This document shows, one piece after another, positions 1-7,873 of a stretch of 47,045 nt of DNA. Origin of the DNA: Sulfurimonas sp. (lineage in GTDB: Bacteria > Campylobacterota > Campylobacteria > Campylobacterales > Sulfurimonadaceae). Location of the stretch: the NCBI GenBank assembly GCA_011391635.1, contig JAABQD010000026.1:1-47045 (forward strand), in the 5' to 3' direction. The notes below the pieces were generated by a model, which was not told the origin of the DNA, ran no database searches, and saw only the letters and a program-made list of their open reading frames with translations. Position numbers and translations under genes: made by a program. How positions within the stretch are numbered: position 1 is the first letter of the stretch; every line of letters begins with the position of its first letter.

Positions 1-1003
1 GTACAGTCTGTAAAATTCCTAAAGTTTCTAATTCTTTTAGATGTCTTGATGCTGTTTGCCTCGCAATCCCCAAATTACTTACCAAAAAATCTATCTTTGT
101 ATAGGGGTGCATAAAAAGAGCCTCAACAAGGTCTTTACTGTAAATCTTAGGCAATTTTTCTTTCACTTCATTTGAAGTTTTTTCCATCAAAGCGTAAATA
201 TTTTCTATAAGTTCTATCGTCTCAAGCGAAGTTTGTTCCACACCGTCTAGCATGTACAAAATCCACTCTTCCATGCTCTCTTTCGTTCTTACTTCTTGCA
301 ACAATCTATAATAATCACTCTTATTTTTGATGATATAACGGCTGAGATACAAAATAGGAATATCCAGCAACTCTTTCAAAATAAGGTACAAAATGTTAAT
401 AATTCTTCCCGTTCTCCCGTTGCCGTCATAAAAAGGGTGGATACTCTCAAACTGATAATGAATGATAGCCATGTTCACAAGCGGGTCATTTTCACTAGGC
501 TCATTTATAAACTTTTCAAGATTATCTAAAAGATTTTGAATCGTCTCATACTCTTGAGGCGGAGTAAAAATCACCTCTCCCGTTTGTGCATTTTTGAGAT
601 TTGTACCGCTCTGTTTTCTCACACCAGCGTTGTTTTGCTCCAGCTCTTCTTGCATTGCAACGATATATTTTTTGAGTAGGAGTTTGTTTTCTTTTACCAA
701 ATCAAACCCCATCAGAAGTGCTTTAGAGTAATGATGCACTTCTTTTGCTTCATTGGAGACATTCGACATATCCACACTCGCAAGGTAAAGTTCATCATGT
801 GTAGTGATAATATTTTCAATAGCACTACTATCCTTCGCCTCTTGCAAAACCAAAGAGTTTATCAAAATAGCTTGATTAGGAATAATCTTAGCAACACCAT
901 TCAACCGAGCCAAAGCCCTGTTTGCGGAGATAGTTTTTTTTAAAACTTTTGTTGTTTCTATGGTTTGTGTGAGGGGTAATAAGTTTGGAATAAATGGAAG
1001 CAT
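1..1003 (-). CDS. Fic-family protein adenylyltransferase (3' end outside window)
   Basis: This gene runs off the left edge of the window; 334 residues are visible from an ATG at 1003 and the frame is open to base 2. Residues 189-200 read HPFYDGNGRTGR, the Fic active-site loop with the catalytic histidine at 189, which in the family moves AMP from ATP onto a target hydroxyl. Residues 59-64 (SSAIEN) match the (S/T)xxxE(G/N) inhibitory motif. Because it lies N-terminal to the Fic core, this is a class II, self-inhibited enzyme. The last visible part looks like a winged helix (SNLGIARQTASRHLKELE), so the layout resembles the Fic plus wHTH proteins of about 370 residues; only a few tens of residues should be missing. 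It starts 8 bases after the stop of the nuclease-like gene upstream and is probably cotranscribed with it. The target is unknown. Confidence 0.9.
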   Translation of the reverse strand, partial: MLPFIPNLLPLTQTIETTKVLKKTISANRALARLNGVAKIIPNQAILINSLVLQEAKDSSAIENIITTHDELYLASVDMSNVSNEAKEVHHYSKALLMGFDLVKENKLLLKKYIVAMQEELEQNNAGVRKQSGTNLKNAQTGEVIFTPPQEYETIQNLLDNLEKFINEPSENDPLVNMAIIHYQFESIHPFYDGNGRTGRIINILYLILKELLDIPILYLSRYIIKNKSDYYRLLQEVRTKESMEEWILYMLDGVEQTSLETIELIENIYALMEKTSNEVKEKLPKIYSKDLVEALFMHPYTKIDFLVSNLGIARQTASRHLKELETLGILQTV

Positions 1004-1011
1004 TCTTTTAC

Positions 1012-1929
1012 CTATAAACTTTGTTTTATAATATCTTTTGCTTTATAAAAGCTATTACCTGTTTGAGCAGCATGTTTTTTCTTTTTTCTTAGTAGTTCTA
1101 AATAATCTATTTTATTCTCTAAAACAGAAACTAAATCTTCTCCATCCATTAAAATTATATTTTTTTGATTAGCTTTTGTAATTGCTGTTTCTGTAAAACT
1201 ACTATGTGATATGAATAATCCAAGAGTATTTTCTAATTTGGTATTTATTTTGTCAATAAATGTGCCTATAGGAATATGGCCAATAAGTGGAGTATGCCAT
1301 TTAGCTTCAATAATATATTCTGTATTATCAAGTGAAAATGCACCATCTATTTGTTCGCCAGTAATTTTATATGAGGCTCTTGGGTCTAAATCAAAAAGTT
1401 CGTTCAAATCTCTTAAAATTTCCTCAAATTTATATCCTCTAGGGATAGGTGCTAATGAGTAAGAGCTAAAAAATATTTGTTTTAATTCTTCAAGTTTATC
1501 ATTAAAATATTTTTTTGATTGTATTTCTTCAAGGTATTTTTGTTTTGCTTCTTCTTTTTTCTTTTTTTCTATTACAACATCATGATGTAATTTATAAATT
1601 TCTTTTAGTTGATTAATTTTTTCTTTGGCTATTTTTATAGCCGACTCAGGGTCTGCTGCTTTTTTTAACTCAGTAAAATCATTTTTAGATGATAAATCAC
1701 ATATTAGATAAATTAAATCATCATTACAATTATTTTTAACTAAATAGTCAATAAATATTGATACAGTTTCTCTTTTGTGAATATCTTTCCAGTTAATTCT
1801 AGACAGGATTATGTCACCGTTGCTAACTGAAAATCTTAAATAGTCAATTAAACTATTTTTATACCAAAATGATGTACTTAAAGCATCTTTTAAAAGTATG
1901 ATTGCATTTGCAGAAATTCTTTTTTGCAT
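1012..1929 (-). CDS. PD-(D/E)XK restriction-endonuclease-like protein
   Basis: A 305-residue protein. The C-terminal half has the signature of the PD-(D/E)XK nuclease fold: an aspartate in GEQIDGAF (about D195), then 12 residues later EAK (E208, K210), with a conserved-looking glutamate helix before it (FEEILRDLNELF). The middle (about 100-150) is a highly charged lysine/glutamate coiled coil. The N-terminal 90 residues are not recognised. I chose the ATG at 1929; a TTG just upstream at 1932 is in frame but less likely. Mrr-like and related nucleases with this arrangement cut DNA, often in defence, but no methyltransferase is next to it, so a complete restriction-modification system is not visible here. 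It lies directly upstream of the Fic gene on the same strand. DNA cleavage is inferred from the motif only. Confidence 0.65.
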   Translation of the reverse strand: MQKRISANAIILLKDALSTSFWYKNSLIDYLRFSVSNGDIILSRINWKDIHKRETVSIFIDYLVKNNCNDDLIYLICDLSSKNDFTELKKAADPESAIKIAKEKINQLKEIYKLHHDVVIEKKKKEEAKQKYLEEIQSKKYFNDKLEELKQIFFSSYSLAPIPRGYKFEEILRDLNELFDLDPRASYKITGEQIDGAFSLDNTEYIIEAKWHTPLIGHIPIGTFIDKINTKLENTLGLFISHSSFTETAITKANQKNIILMDGEDLVSVLENKIDYLELLRKKKKHAAQTGNSFYKAKDIIKQSL

Positions 1930-2169
1930 CAAATATCCATAATTATATTTAGTTCTATTATATCTTTTTAAAATTAAATTCTAAATTTATGTAAATAAAT
2001 CCTTAAAGATGAATATTTCCACATACCACTATCACTCTTTTCCTAAAATCCTATTCATCTTTCCATCAAAATCGGACTCTATTTTCTGTGTTTTGTTGGA
2101 GTTATCATACTCTTCATTGGCTTTTTTTTCGGCTTTGTATTTTGATTTTTTTGTGTTTTGATTTTATTT

Positions 2170-2197
2170 TTGGCATGTGGAAATTTCCACATGCCAA
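2170..2197. repeat. Perfect 28-bp palindrome of two facing dispersed repeats
   Basis: The arm TTGGCATGTGGAAA is followed immediately by its exact reverse complement. Each arm is one copy of the dispersed TTCCACATGCCAA sequence. In RNA it would form a 14-bp stem with almost no loop, so it may extrude as a cruciform or act as a weak bidirectional terminator between the two minus-strand genes. Confidence 0.9.
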
Positions 2198-2238
2198 GAT
2201 TAGATGGACTTAAAAAATTGATTGATTCTTTTTCATAA

Positions 2239-2261
2239 CTCTCTTGAATTTTTCAAGGGAG
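2239..2261 (-). terminator. Candidate hairpin terminator after the REC-GGDEF gene
   Basis: The arms CTCTCTTGAA and TTCAAGGGAG pair over ten positions with one G-T type mismatch, starting 2 bases past the stop of the REC-GGDEF gene on the minus strand. No long U tract follows on that strand, so termination is only a guess. Confidence 0.4.
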
Positions 2262-2263
2262 CT

Positions 2264-3151
2264 TTAACTTCTAAAAATGACCCTATTTCTTCCGCCACCT
2301 TTTGCGTCGTAGAGGGCAATATCTGCTTTTTTTAGGAGTGCATCGAGGTTTTTTGTCTCTGCTTTTGCTTTTGCGATACCTATGCTGATAGTACACTGTA
2401 TCAAAGTTTCACGCCCTACTCCAATCCTCAAGTTATCCACAGATTTTCGGATGGATTCAAGGTGTTCACTGATACTCATATTTGGTTCTAAATAACATAC
2501 AATAGCAAACTCCTCTCCACCTAATCTTCCGAAAATAGACTCCGCACTCAAAGCTTTGCTAATCGTTTTTGTGACCTGTTTAATCACTTCATCGCCTGTT
2601 GGATGCCCATAAGTATCATTGATGGCTTTAAATTTATCTATATCTATCATGACTGCATAGAGATTTTCTCTGCTTTGTTCAAATCTTTTTTCAGATAGTT
2701 CAAAAAATTTGCGTCTGTTATAGATACCTGTCATCTGATCATACGAAGCAATGATTTCGAGGTGCTCTATCAAAAACTTGAGATTGAGCTGTGTTTTGAC
2801 TCTTGCACTGAGTTCTCGCGGTTTAAACGGTTTCGTCACATAATCGATTCCGCCTACTTCATACGCTCTTTCTATACTATCTTCATCTGTTTTGGCTGTA
2901 ATAAAAATGATTGGAATATCTTTTGTTTTTTCACTCTCTTTTAATATTTCACACACTTTATAGCCATCCATATCAGGCATCATAATATCGAGTAAAATCA
3001 AATCTAGTATCTCTTCATTGGCTATTTCCAAGGCACTTTCACCATTTAAAGCCACTGTCACATCATAATCATCACTGAGCAATTCAAGCAAGATATCTAT
3101 ATTTGTTTCTGTATCATCTACAACCAAAATTGTAGGTTTTTTATCTTTCAT
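2264..3151 (-). CDS. Response regulator with diguanylate cyclase output (REC-GGDEF)
   Basis: A 295-residue, PleD/WspR-style protein. The receiver domain (about 6-125) has the acidic pair in VVDD, phospho-acceptor D55 in LILLDIMMPDMDG and the lysine in TKPF. A short linker leads to a GGDEF domain (about 135-295) with an intact GGEEF signature in GRLGGEEF, the DKFKAINDTYGH metal/substrate segment and a GGGRNRV C-terminus. The RxxD product-inhibition site that usually lies just before GGEEF is absent (SAES there), so feedback by cyclic di-GMP at that site is not expected. Its start overlaps the stop of the upstream hybrid kinase by 4 bases (ATGA), which makes that kinase the obvious phospho-donor. 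Expected activity: phosphorylation-dependent synthesis of cyclic di-GMP from GTP in the cytoplasm. Confidence 0.92.
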   Translation of the reverse strand: MKDKKPTILVVDDTETNIDILLELLSDDYDVTVALNGESALEIANEEILDLILLDIMMPDMDGYKVCEILKESEKTKDIPIIFITAKTDEDSIERAYEVGGIDYVTKPFKPRELSARVKTQLNLKFLIEHLEIIASYDQMTGIYNRRKFFELSEKRFEQSRENLYAVMIDIDKFKAINDTYGHPTGDEVIKQVTKTISKALSAESIFGRLGGEEFAIVCYLEPNMSISEHLESIRKSVDNLRIGVGRETLIQCTISIGIAKAKAETKNLDALLKKADIALYDAKGGGRNRVIFRS

Positions 3152-6100
3152 ACTCGTGCCTTTAATATATTTGAAGCTTTTTTAAATTCATACTTTTGTA
3201 CAAATTGTTCTAAATCTCTATACAGAGTGTAATCCTCTCGTGTAAGTTGATATTTGCCTATCTCTTGCATGATATTTAAAGACTCTTTTGGTCGTGCCTT
3301 CATTATAAAAAACTCAAGATTTTTAAACAACTCTTCTCTTTTGGCATGTGGAAGTTCTGGTCTATTTTCTTTTTCTTCATGTTGTAAAGGGGAGACTACA
3401 TTTTGGCTCAGTTCATCCAGCACATTTGTGAGTTCCACATGCCAAGATTCGAGAAGATTTCTATCTTGTGTCTCTTCGAGCTCTTTTGAGATTTCATGCA
3501 GGGCTGTTGCTCCCAAAGTCGCACTCAGACCTTTGATTGTATGGATAGTTCTATAAAGCTCCTCATTACTGAGCGTTGTTATCTCTATATGTTGATAATT
3601 ATGAAAAAAATCATTCAATATTTTAAGATAGAGCTTTTTATTTCCCAAGAGATTTTTTAGAGCTTTTGTAGATTCAAGTCTCTTAAATTCTGGGATTATT
3701 ATCTTCTCTTGCTCTTTCTTGGCATGTGGAAGTTCTTTTGTATCTTCTCTTGTTTTAGAGAGGTATTTGAGAAGTGTTTCATAGAGTTTTTCTACATTGA
3801 TTGGTTTATTGAGATGTTCATTCATTCCACATGCCAATGTTTTTTCAATATCCTCTTGCATCGCATTTGCTGTGAGTGCTATGATTGGAAGAGTTGCACT
3901 CATGGTACGAATGATTTTTGTCGCTTCATATCCATCCATGATTGGCATCTGAATATCCATCAAAACAAGCTCGTAACGCTCTGTTTTTACTTTTTCTACT
4001 GCTTCTAAACCATTATGAGCAATATCGATAACAATCCCGCTCTCCTCTAGCACTCCCAAAATTATCTCTTGATTGATGAGATTATCTTCACACAACAGAA
4101 GTTTACTTCCCTTCAAAGAGGAGATACTATTTTGCACATGCCACTCTTTTTTATTTCCATAATAATTTTCTTTGATTTCCCCAAAAAAGATTCCGCTCAA
4201 AATGTCGTTTAATATAGAAGGATTGATAGGCTTTTGCAAAAATATATCTATACCTACATCTTTTGCAAGATTGACGATTGACTCTTGTCTAAAACTACTC
4301 ACCATAACCACAGCAGGAGGGAGATTCGTAGAACAAGAACTTTTTTTGCCACAATCGACACACATCTGATTTATCAGTCTTGTCGCTTCTATGCCATCGA
4401 GCTGTGGCATATTCCAATCCATCAAAATTAAATCGTATGCACCTTCACACTCATGGGCTTTTTGTATTGCTTCTTTCGCATCGTAGGCATGTTCCACTTT
4501 CATACCAAAGCTATCCAACATGTTTGTTAAAATGTCATGCCATGTCTCATTATCATCAACTATGAGCACTTTTTTATCTCTAAATTGTTGATAAGATTTT
4601 CTACTCTCAATCTCTTGGAGTTCTATCTCATACATAAAACTACTTCCAACTCCAACTTCACTCTCTACCCAGATTTTTCCACTCATAAGCTCAACCAACT
4701 GCTTTGAGATACTCAGACCCAAACCTGTTCCGCCATATTTTCTCGTGGTACTTCCATCCGCTTGTGAGAATGATTCAAAAAGTTTTGACTGTTGCTCTTT
4801 GCTTAGTCCTATACCCGTATCTCTTACCTCAAATCTGAATCTATTCTCTGCTACTTTACTTATATAGATTCCCACATCCCCTTGAGAGGTAAATTTCACA
4901 GCATTACTCATCAAATTTGTAAGTATTTGAGAAATTCGCAAACTATCTCCATAAAAATTTTTACCCGTATCTGTCCCATAACCTACAATGAGTTCTAAAT
5001 TTTTCTCATGTGCTTTAAACTCTACAAGGGCTATGACACTGTCTATCACTTTAAACAGATCAAATTCAACTTTTTCGAGTGTGAGTTTTCCAGCTTCTAT
5101 CTTTGAAAAGTCCAAGATATCATTGATAATATTGAGGAGAGATTTTGCTGAGTCATCTATCTTTTGAATAAAATTTCTCTGTTTATCAGATAAATCACTC
5201 AGGAGTGCTAAATGGCTCATTCCAATGATTCCATTCATCGGTGTGCGTATCTCATGAGACATATTTGCCAAAAATTCTGATTTTAATTTTGTGGACTCTT
5301 CTGCTTTTTGTTTTGCTTCAATGAGATTTTGTTCTAACTCTTTTTGTTTTGTAATATCTTTTGAGCTTACAAGCACTCTTTTCTTATCATTCATAAGAGC
5401 TAAAGACATATTTGCCATAAGATGGCTTCCATCTTTTTTTATACATCTTTTTTCAAAATTTGTAACAAATCCCTTTAAAATAACCTCTTCTATCACTTTT
5501 TTACTTTTTGGCTTATCTGCATCTACACTTAACTTGAGACAACTTGTTCTTAAAAGTTCATCATACGAATAGCCTGTCATATCCGCATACGCTTGATTTG
5601 CATCTAAAAAAGCAGTCGTTTCTAAGTCTAAAAGAGCAATTCCATCTTTTGATGTTTTATAGATAGCTTCAAATGTCTCTTTTTGTTCATTCAGCTCTTT
5701 GGTTCTTTTTAAAATATTTTCTTCAAGCCCTCTTTTTTCATCATGCCAAGCTTTATAAAAAATAATATTATTGACTGTATTGGAAAACTGACTTATAAAA
5801 TTTCCAAGAGCAAGGATAACCATATCATCCACACCAATTCTTGAGAACTCTTCTCTATTTGTAAAATCATTTCCAACGACCATAAGACCAAACGGTACAG
5901 TAACATCACCACCAAAAAGCTCAAAATAAGCTTCGCTTAAAAAAAGAGATTTGACTAATTTTGCAACTATATCATTAGGATTTTGCTCCGTATGAATGAT
6001 AGGCTGAGCTTTTATTCTGAGGTAGTCAATCACTTCTCCTGAGAGGAGAAGATTGATTATGGTGAGTATTTTTTGCTCTAGGGGATTATCATATCCTATG

Positions 6101-6333
6101 GATTTTACTATCTTAAACCAGCCATTTTTGTCATCATGCTCAAAAATAAGACACTTTTGAAACTCTAACTCATTTTGCACAAAATGAATTGCAGTTTCAT
6201 AAAGTTCTTCTATCTCAAGAGTTTCATTGAAACTTTTACCTATCTCATAAAGTCTTTGGTAAATTTTTGTCTGCTTCTTATTTTGACCTTGAAGCTTTTG
6301 GAGTGATAGTTGCGTTAGAGTCGTGTTATCCAT
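3148..6333 (-). CDS. Hybrid histidine kinase GAF-PAS-HisKA-HATPase-REC-REC-Hpt
   Basis: A 1061-residue soluble multistep phosphorelay kinase with no membrane segment. Order: GAF-like sensor (about 25-195), coiled coil, PAS (about 218-335), HisKA with phospho-histidine H360 in MSHEIRTP, HATPase_c (N box NLMSNAVKF, G1 DTGIGL, G2 GGTGLGL), receiver 1 (about 587-715, D639), receiver 2 (about 742-860, D793) and an Hpt domain with H931 in HTIKGLSATLG. A helical tail of about 60 residues ends the protein. Receiver 1 carries a cysteine-bearing insertion (C658, C661, C667), unusual for this domain. The linkers on both sides of the Hpt domain contain LPHAK, encoded by copies of the dispersed repeat. 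It is paralogous to the kinase at 7874-10117 from HisKA onward. The stop overlaps the start of the REC-GGDEF gene, its likely final acceptor. The stimulus is unknown. Confidence 0.93.
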   Translation of the reverse strand: MDNTTLTQLSLQKLQGQNKKQTKIYQRLYEIGKSFNETLEIEELYETAIHFVQNELEFQKCLIFEHDDKNGWFKIVKSIGYDNPLEQKILTIINLLLSGEVIDYLRIKAQPIIHTEQNPNDIVAKLVKSLFLSEAYFELFGGDVTVPFGLMVVGNDFTNREEFSRIGVDDMVILALGNFISQFSNTVNNIIFYKAWHDEKRGLEENILKRTKELNEQKETFEAIYKTSKDGIALLDLETTAFLDANQAYADMTGYSYDELLRTSCLKLSVDADKPKSKKVIEEVILKGFVTNFEKRCIKKDGSHLMANMSLALMNDKKRVLVSSKDITKQKELEQNLIEAKQKAEESTKLKSEFLANMSHEIRTPMNGIIGMSHLALLSDLSDKQRNFIQKIDDSAKSLLNIINDILDFSKIEAGKLTLEKVEFDLFKVIDSVIALVEFKAHEKNLELIVGYGTDTGKNFYGDSLRISQILTNLMSNAVKFTSQGDVGIYISKVAENRFRFEVRDTGIGLSKEQQSKLFESFSQADGSTTRKYGGTGLGLSISKQLVELMSGKIWVESEVGVGSSFMYEIELQEIESRKSYQQFRDKKVLIVDDNETWHDILTNMLDSFGMKVEHAYDAKEAIQKAHECEGAYDLILMDWNMPQLDGIEATRLINQMCVDCGKKSSCSTNLPPAVVMVSSFRQESIVNLAKDVGIDIFLQKPINPSILNDILSGIFFGEIKENYYGNKKEWHVQNSISSLKGSKLLLCEDNLINQEIILGVLEESGIVIDIAHNGLEAVEKVKTERYELVLMDIQMPIMDGYEATKIIRTMSATLPIIALTANAMQEDIEKTLACGMNEHLNKPINVEKLYETLLKYLSKTREDTKELPHAKKEQEKIIIPEFKRLESTKALKNLLGNKKLYLKILNDFFHNYQHIEITTLSNEELYRTIHTIKGLSATLGATALHEISKELEETQDRNLLESWHVELTNVLDELSQNVVSPLQHEEKENRPELPHAKREELFKNLEFFIMKARPKESLNIMQEIGKYQLTREDYTLYRDLEQFVQKYEFKKASNILKARV

Positions 6334-6346
6334 ACTTTGCCCAACT

Positions 6347-7576
6347 TTAGAGATAAACTTCTACTTCCAAAAAATCGTCTCCGCATGAAATTCCCTTCGT
6401 CATTCTTGTTTTATATCCTACTTTGGCTCTTCGCATCTCTCTAAATCCCTCTTCGGTCTCTATTCTTTGCCCATTGACTATATCTGTATTATAAACGAGT
6501 TGCATCAAACCTGTAAATCCACCGCTATTTGCCCAGTGGATAGGATAATCATTGTGTCCATACATGCGTACATAACTCAAATCTTCGAAATCATTATAGT
6601 TTCTAAAAACAGCTTTTTGCTCACTGAGTTCTACTGCTGTGTGGTAGCCCCAACCCATTGTATTGGCAAGAGCTGCGAGGCCTTTTATCCAATCCTCTTT
6701 TGTTTTTAAATAGGGTTTGACAGCACCTTCCCACTCAGGGGAATTCATAATTCCGCCGTAAGTAAAAAATCCACATGCGTGACCTGATTCCATCAAAAGC
6801 TCACCCGCGAGTGTCACACCATATTCCCCTGCTACTTCTGCCATAGCACGAGCAAATTCAAACTGTAATCTGTTGACATAATCGCTTTGATTTCTTGCAA
6901 GATAGACACCAAATGCGGGTATAAAGCCCTCTTCATTCCCGACCATTGTTGCATGAGCACCTAAAAATGTGTTTGTAATAATCTCTTCAAACTCCCAATT
7001 GAGTGGTACTTTTGGTACATTCTTAAAAACTGTTGGCTCTTTTTTAGGATAAATTGCGAAATTAGCTCTGCCAGTTTTAATGACAAAACTATTAAACGCA
7101 TCTCCACATGCCATACATGAAGTCTGCTGGGCATAAATATTTTGCAACTCTTTTTTATAGATAACGGCATAAGCAGCAGCTAAAAATCCTGTTGTATAGT
7201 AATCCACTGGTTTTTGACTCATGCCATATTTTATCATCCAAGTTTTAGAATAGAATGATTTTGTAGTTTGGAGTTGTACTCCATCTTCATTCATATCTTT
7301 GAGGTCTATTAGCCCATAACCAAAAACTTTATAAATATCCTGAGCCATCTCTTTGGACTCTTCCACACTTAAACCAACGCATAGATTACTTAATTGATGA
7401 TAAACAGCATCCGCAGCACTCCCTATGAGAAAAAGTTTTGAGTCAATATAATCAGCGTCCAAAATGGTTCTTTGTAGATTTGTTAAGTAGTGGTGACAAT
7501 GAAAGACCATAGCTTCCCCGCCAATTTCTAAGTAATTATGCTCTTTATCAAATTCATACTGATTTATGTCAAACAT
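6347..7576 (-). CDS. Tandem V4R-like (4-vinyl-reductase type) ligand-binding protein
   Basis: A 409-residue soluble protein without signal peptide or membrane helix. It appears to hold two copies of one fold: the first half ends with CMACGDAFNSFVI (C154, C157) and the second with ISCGDDFLEVEVYL (C398). This Cys-Gly-Asp ending followed by a beta strand resembles the C-terminus of V4R domains, which bind small hydrophobic ligands and often carry cysteine-bound metal. The second half also has VTLAGELLMESGHACGF, typical of the start of such a domain. It lies between two hybrid kinases, 13 bases upstream of one and 10 bases downstream of a small gene, all on the same strand, so it may supply a ligand-bound input to the kinases. 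Enzyme activity cannot be read from the sequence. The family assignment is moderate. Confidence 0.5.
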   Translation of the reverse strand: MFDINQYEFDKEHNYLEIGGEAMVFHCHHYLTNLQRTILDADYIDSKLFLIGSAADAVYHQLSNLCVGLSVEESKEMAQDIYKVFGYGLIDLKDMNEDGVQLQTTKSFYSKTWMIKYGMSQKPVDYYTTGFLAAAYAVIYKKELQNIYAQQTSCMACGDAFNSFVIKTGRANFAIYPKKEPTVFKNVPKVPLNWEFEEIITNTFLGAHATMVGNEEGFIPAFGVYLARNQSDYVNRLQFEFARAMAEVAGEYGVTLAGELLMESGHACGFFTYGGIMNSPEWEGAVKPYLKTKEDWIKGLAALANTMGWGYHTAVELSEQKAVFRNYNDFEDLSYVRMYGHNDYPIHWANSGGFTGLMQLVYNTDIVNGQRIETEEGFREMRRAKVGYKTRMTKGISCGDDFLEVEVYL

Positions 7577-7585
7577 GTGAATCTC

Positions 7586-7816
7586 CTACTCTTGATAAGA
7601 ACTGCCAATGAGTTCTTCTGCCATATTTTTAACAATATCATAAAGTTCTGAAGGAACCGAAATAATGTGAGCAGTTTGAATTGCATCCATCGTAATAGTA
7701 CAATGAGCTTTTAAAAATTGAGGTAAGGTTTTCACTAAAATCCTATCGACTATTTTAGATTCACCATTTTTTATTGCCCATGTAAATAGAGGTTTAATAT
7801 TTTTCGTTTGTTGCAC
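7586..7816 (-). CDS. Small conserved-looking protein in the kinase operon, function unknown
   Basis: A 76-residue soluble protein that I do not recognise. The start is a GTG supported by a clear TAGGAGT ribosome binding site 4 bases upstream. The sequence is mixed alpha-helical with no cysteine motif beyond one Cys in LKAHCTITMDAIQ and no signal peptide. It is tightly packed 10 bases before the V4R-like gene and 57 bases after the second hybrid kinase, so it is very likely cotranscribed and may be a small adaptor for the V4R-like protein. Length, ribosome site and operon packing support a real gene. Confidence 0.6.
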   Translation of the reverse strand: MQQTKNIKPLFTWAIKNGESKIVDRILVKTLPQFLKAHCTITMDAIQTAHIISVPSELYDIVKNMAEELIGSSYQE

Positions 7817-7873
7817 TATAACTCCTAAAATTTGTGTAAAAAAATTATACTCAAATGGAGTCTCAAAATAGTC

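Larger units (their letters stand above)
1930..2263. other. Non-coding gap with one palindromic repeat and one hairpin
   Basis: No convincing gene is seen in these 334 bases. They hold the promoter side of the nuclease-like gene, a perfect 28-bp palindrome made of two facing copies of the dispersed repeat (2170-2197), and a hairpin (2239-2261) just past the stop of the REC-GGDEF gene. Confidence 0.7.

Noticed and set aside
3709..4008. A plus-strand frame inside the first hybrid kinase, with a similar one at 8399-8713 inside the second
   Set aside because: Both lie antisense to conserved receiver and Hpt coding sequence. Their resemblance follows from the paralogy of the two kinases, not from a gene.
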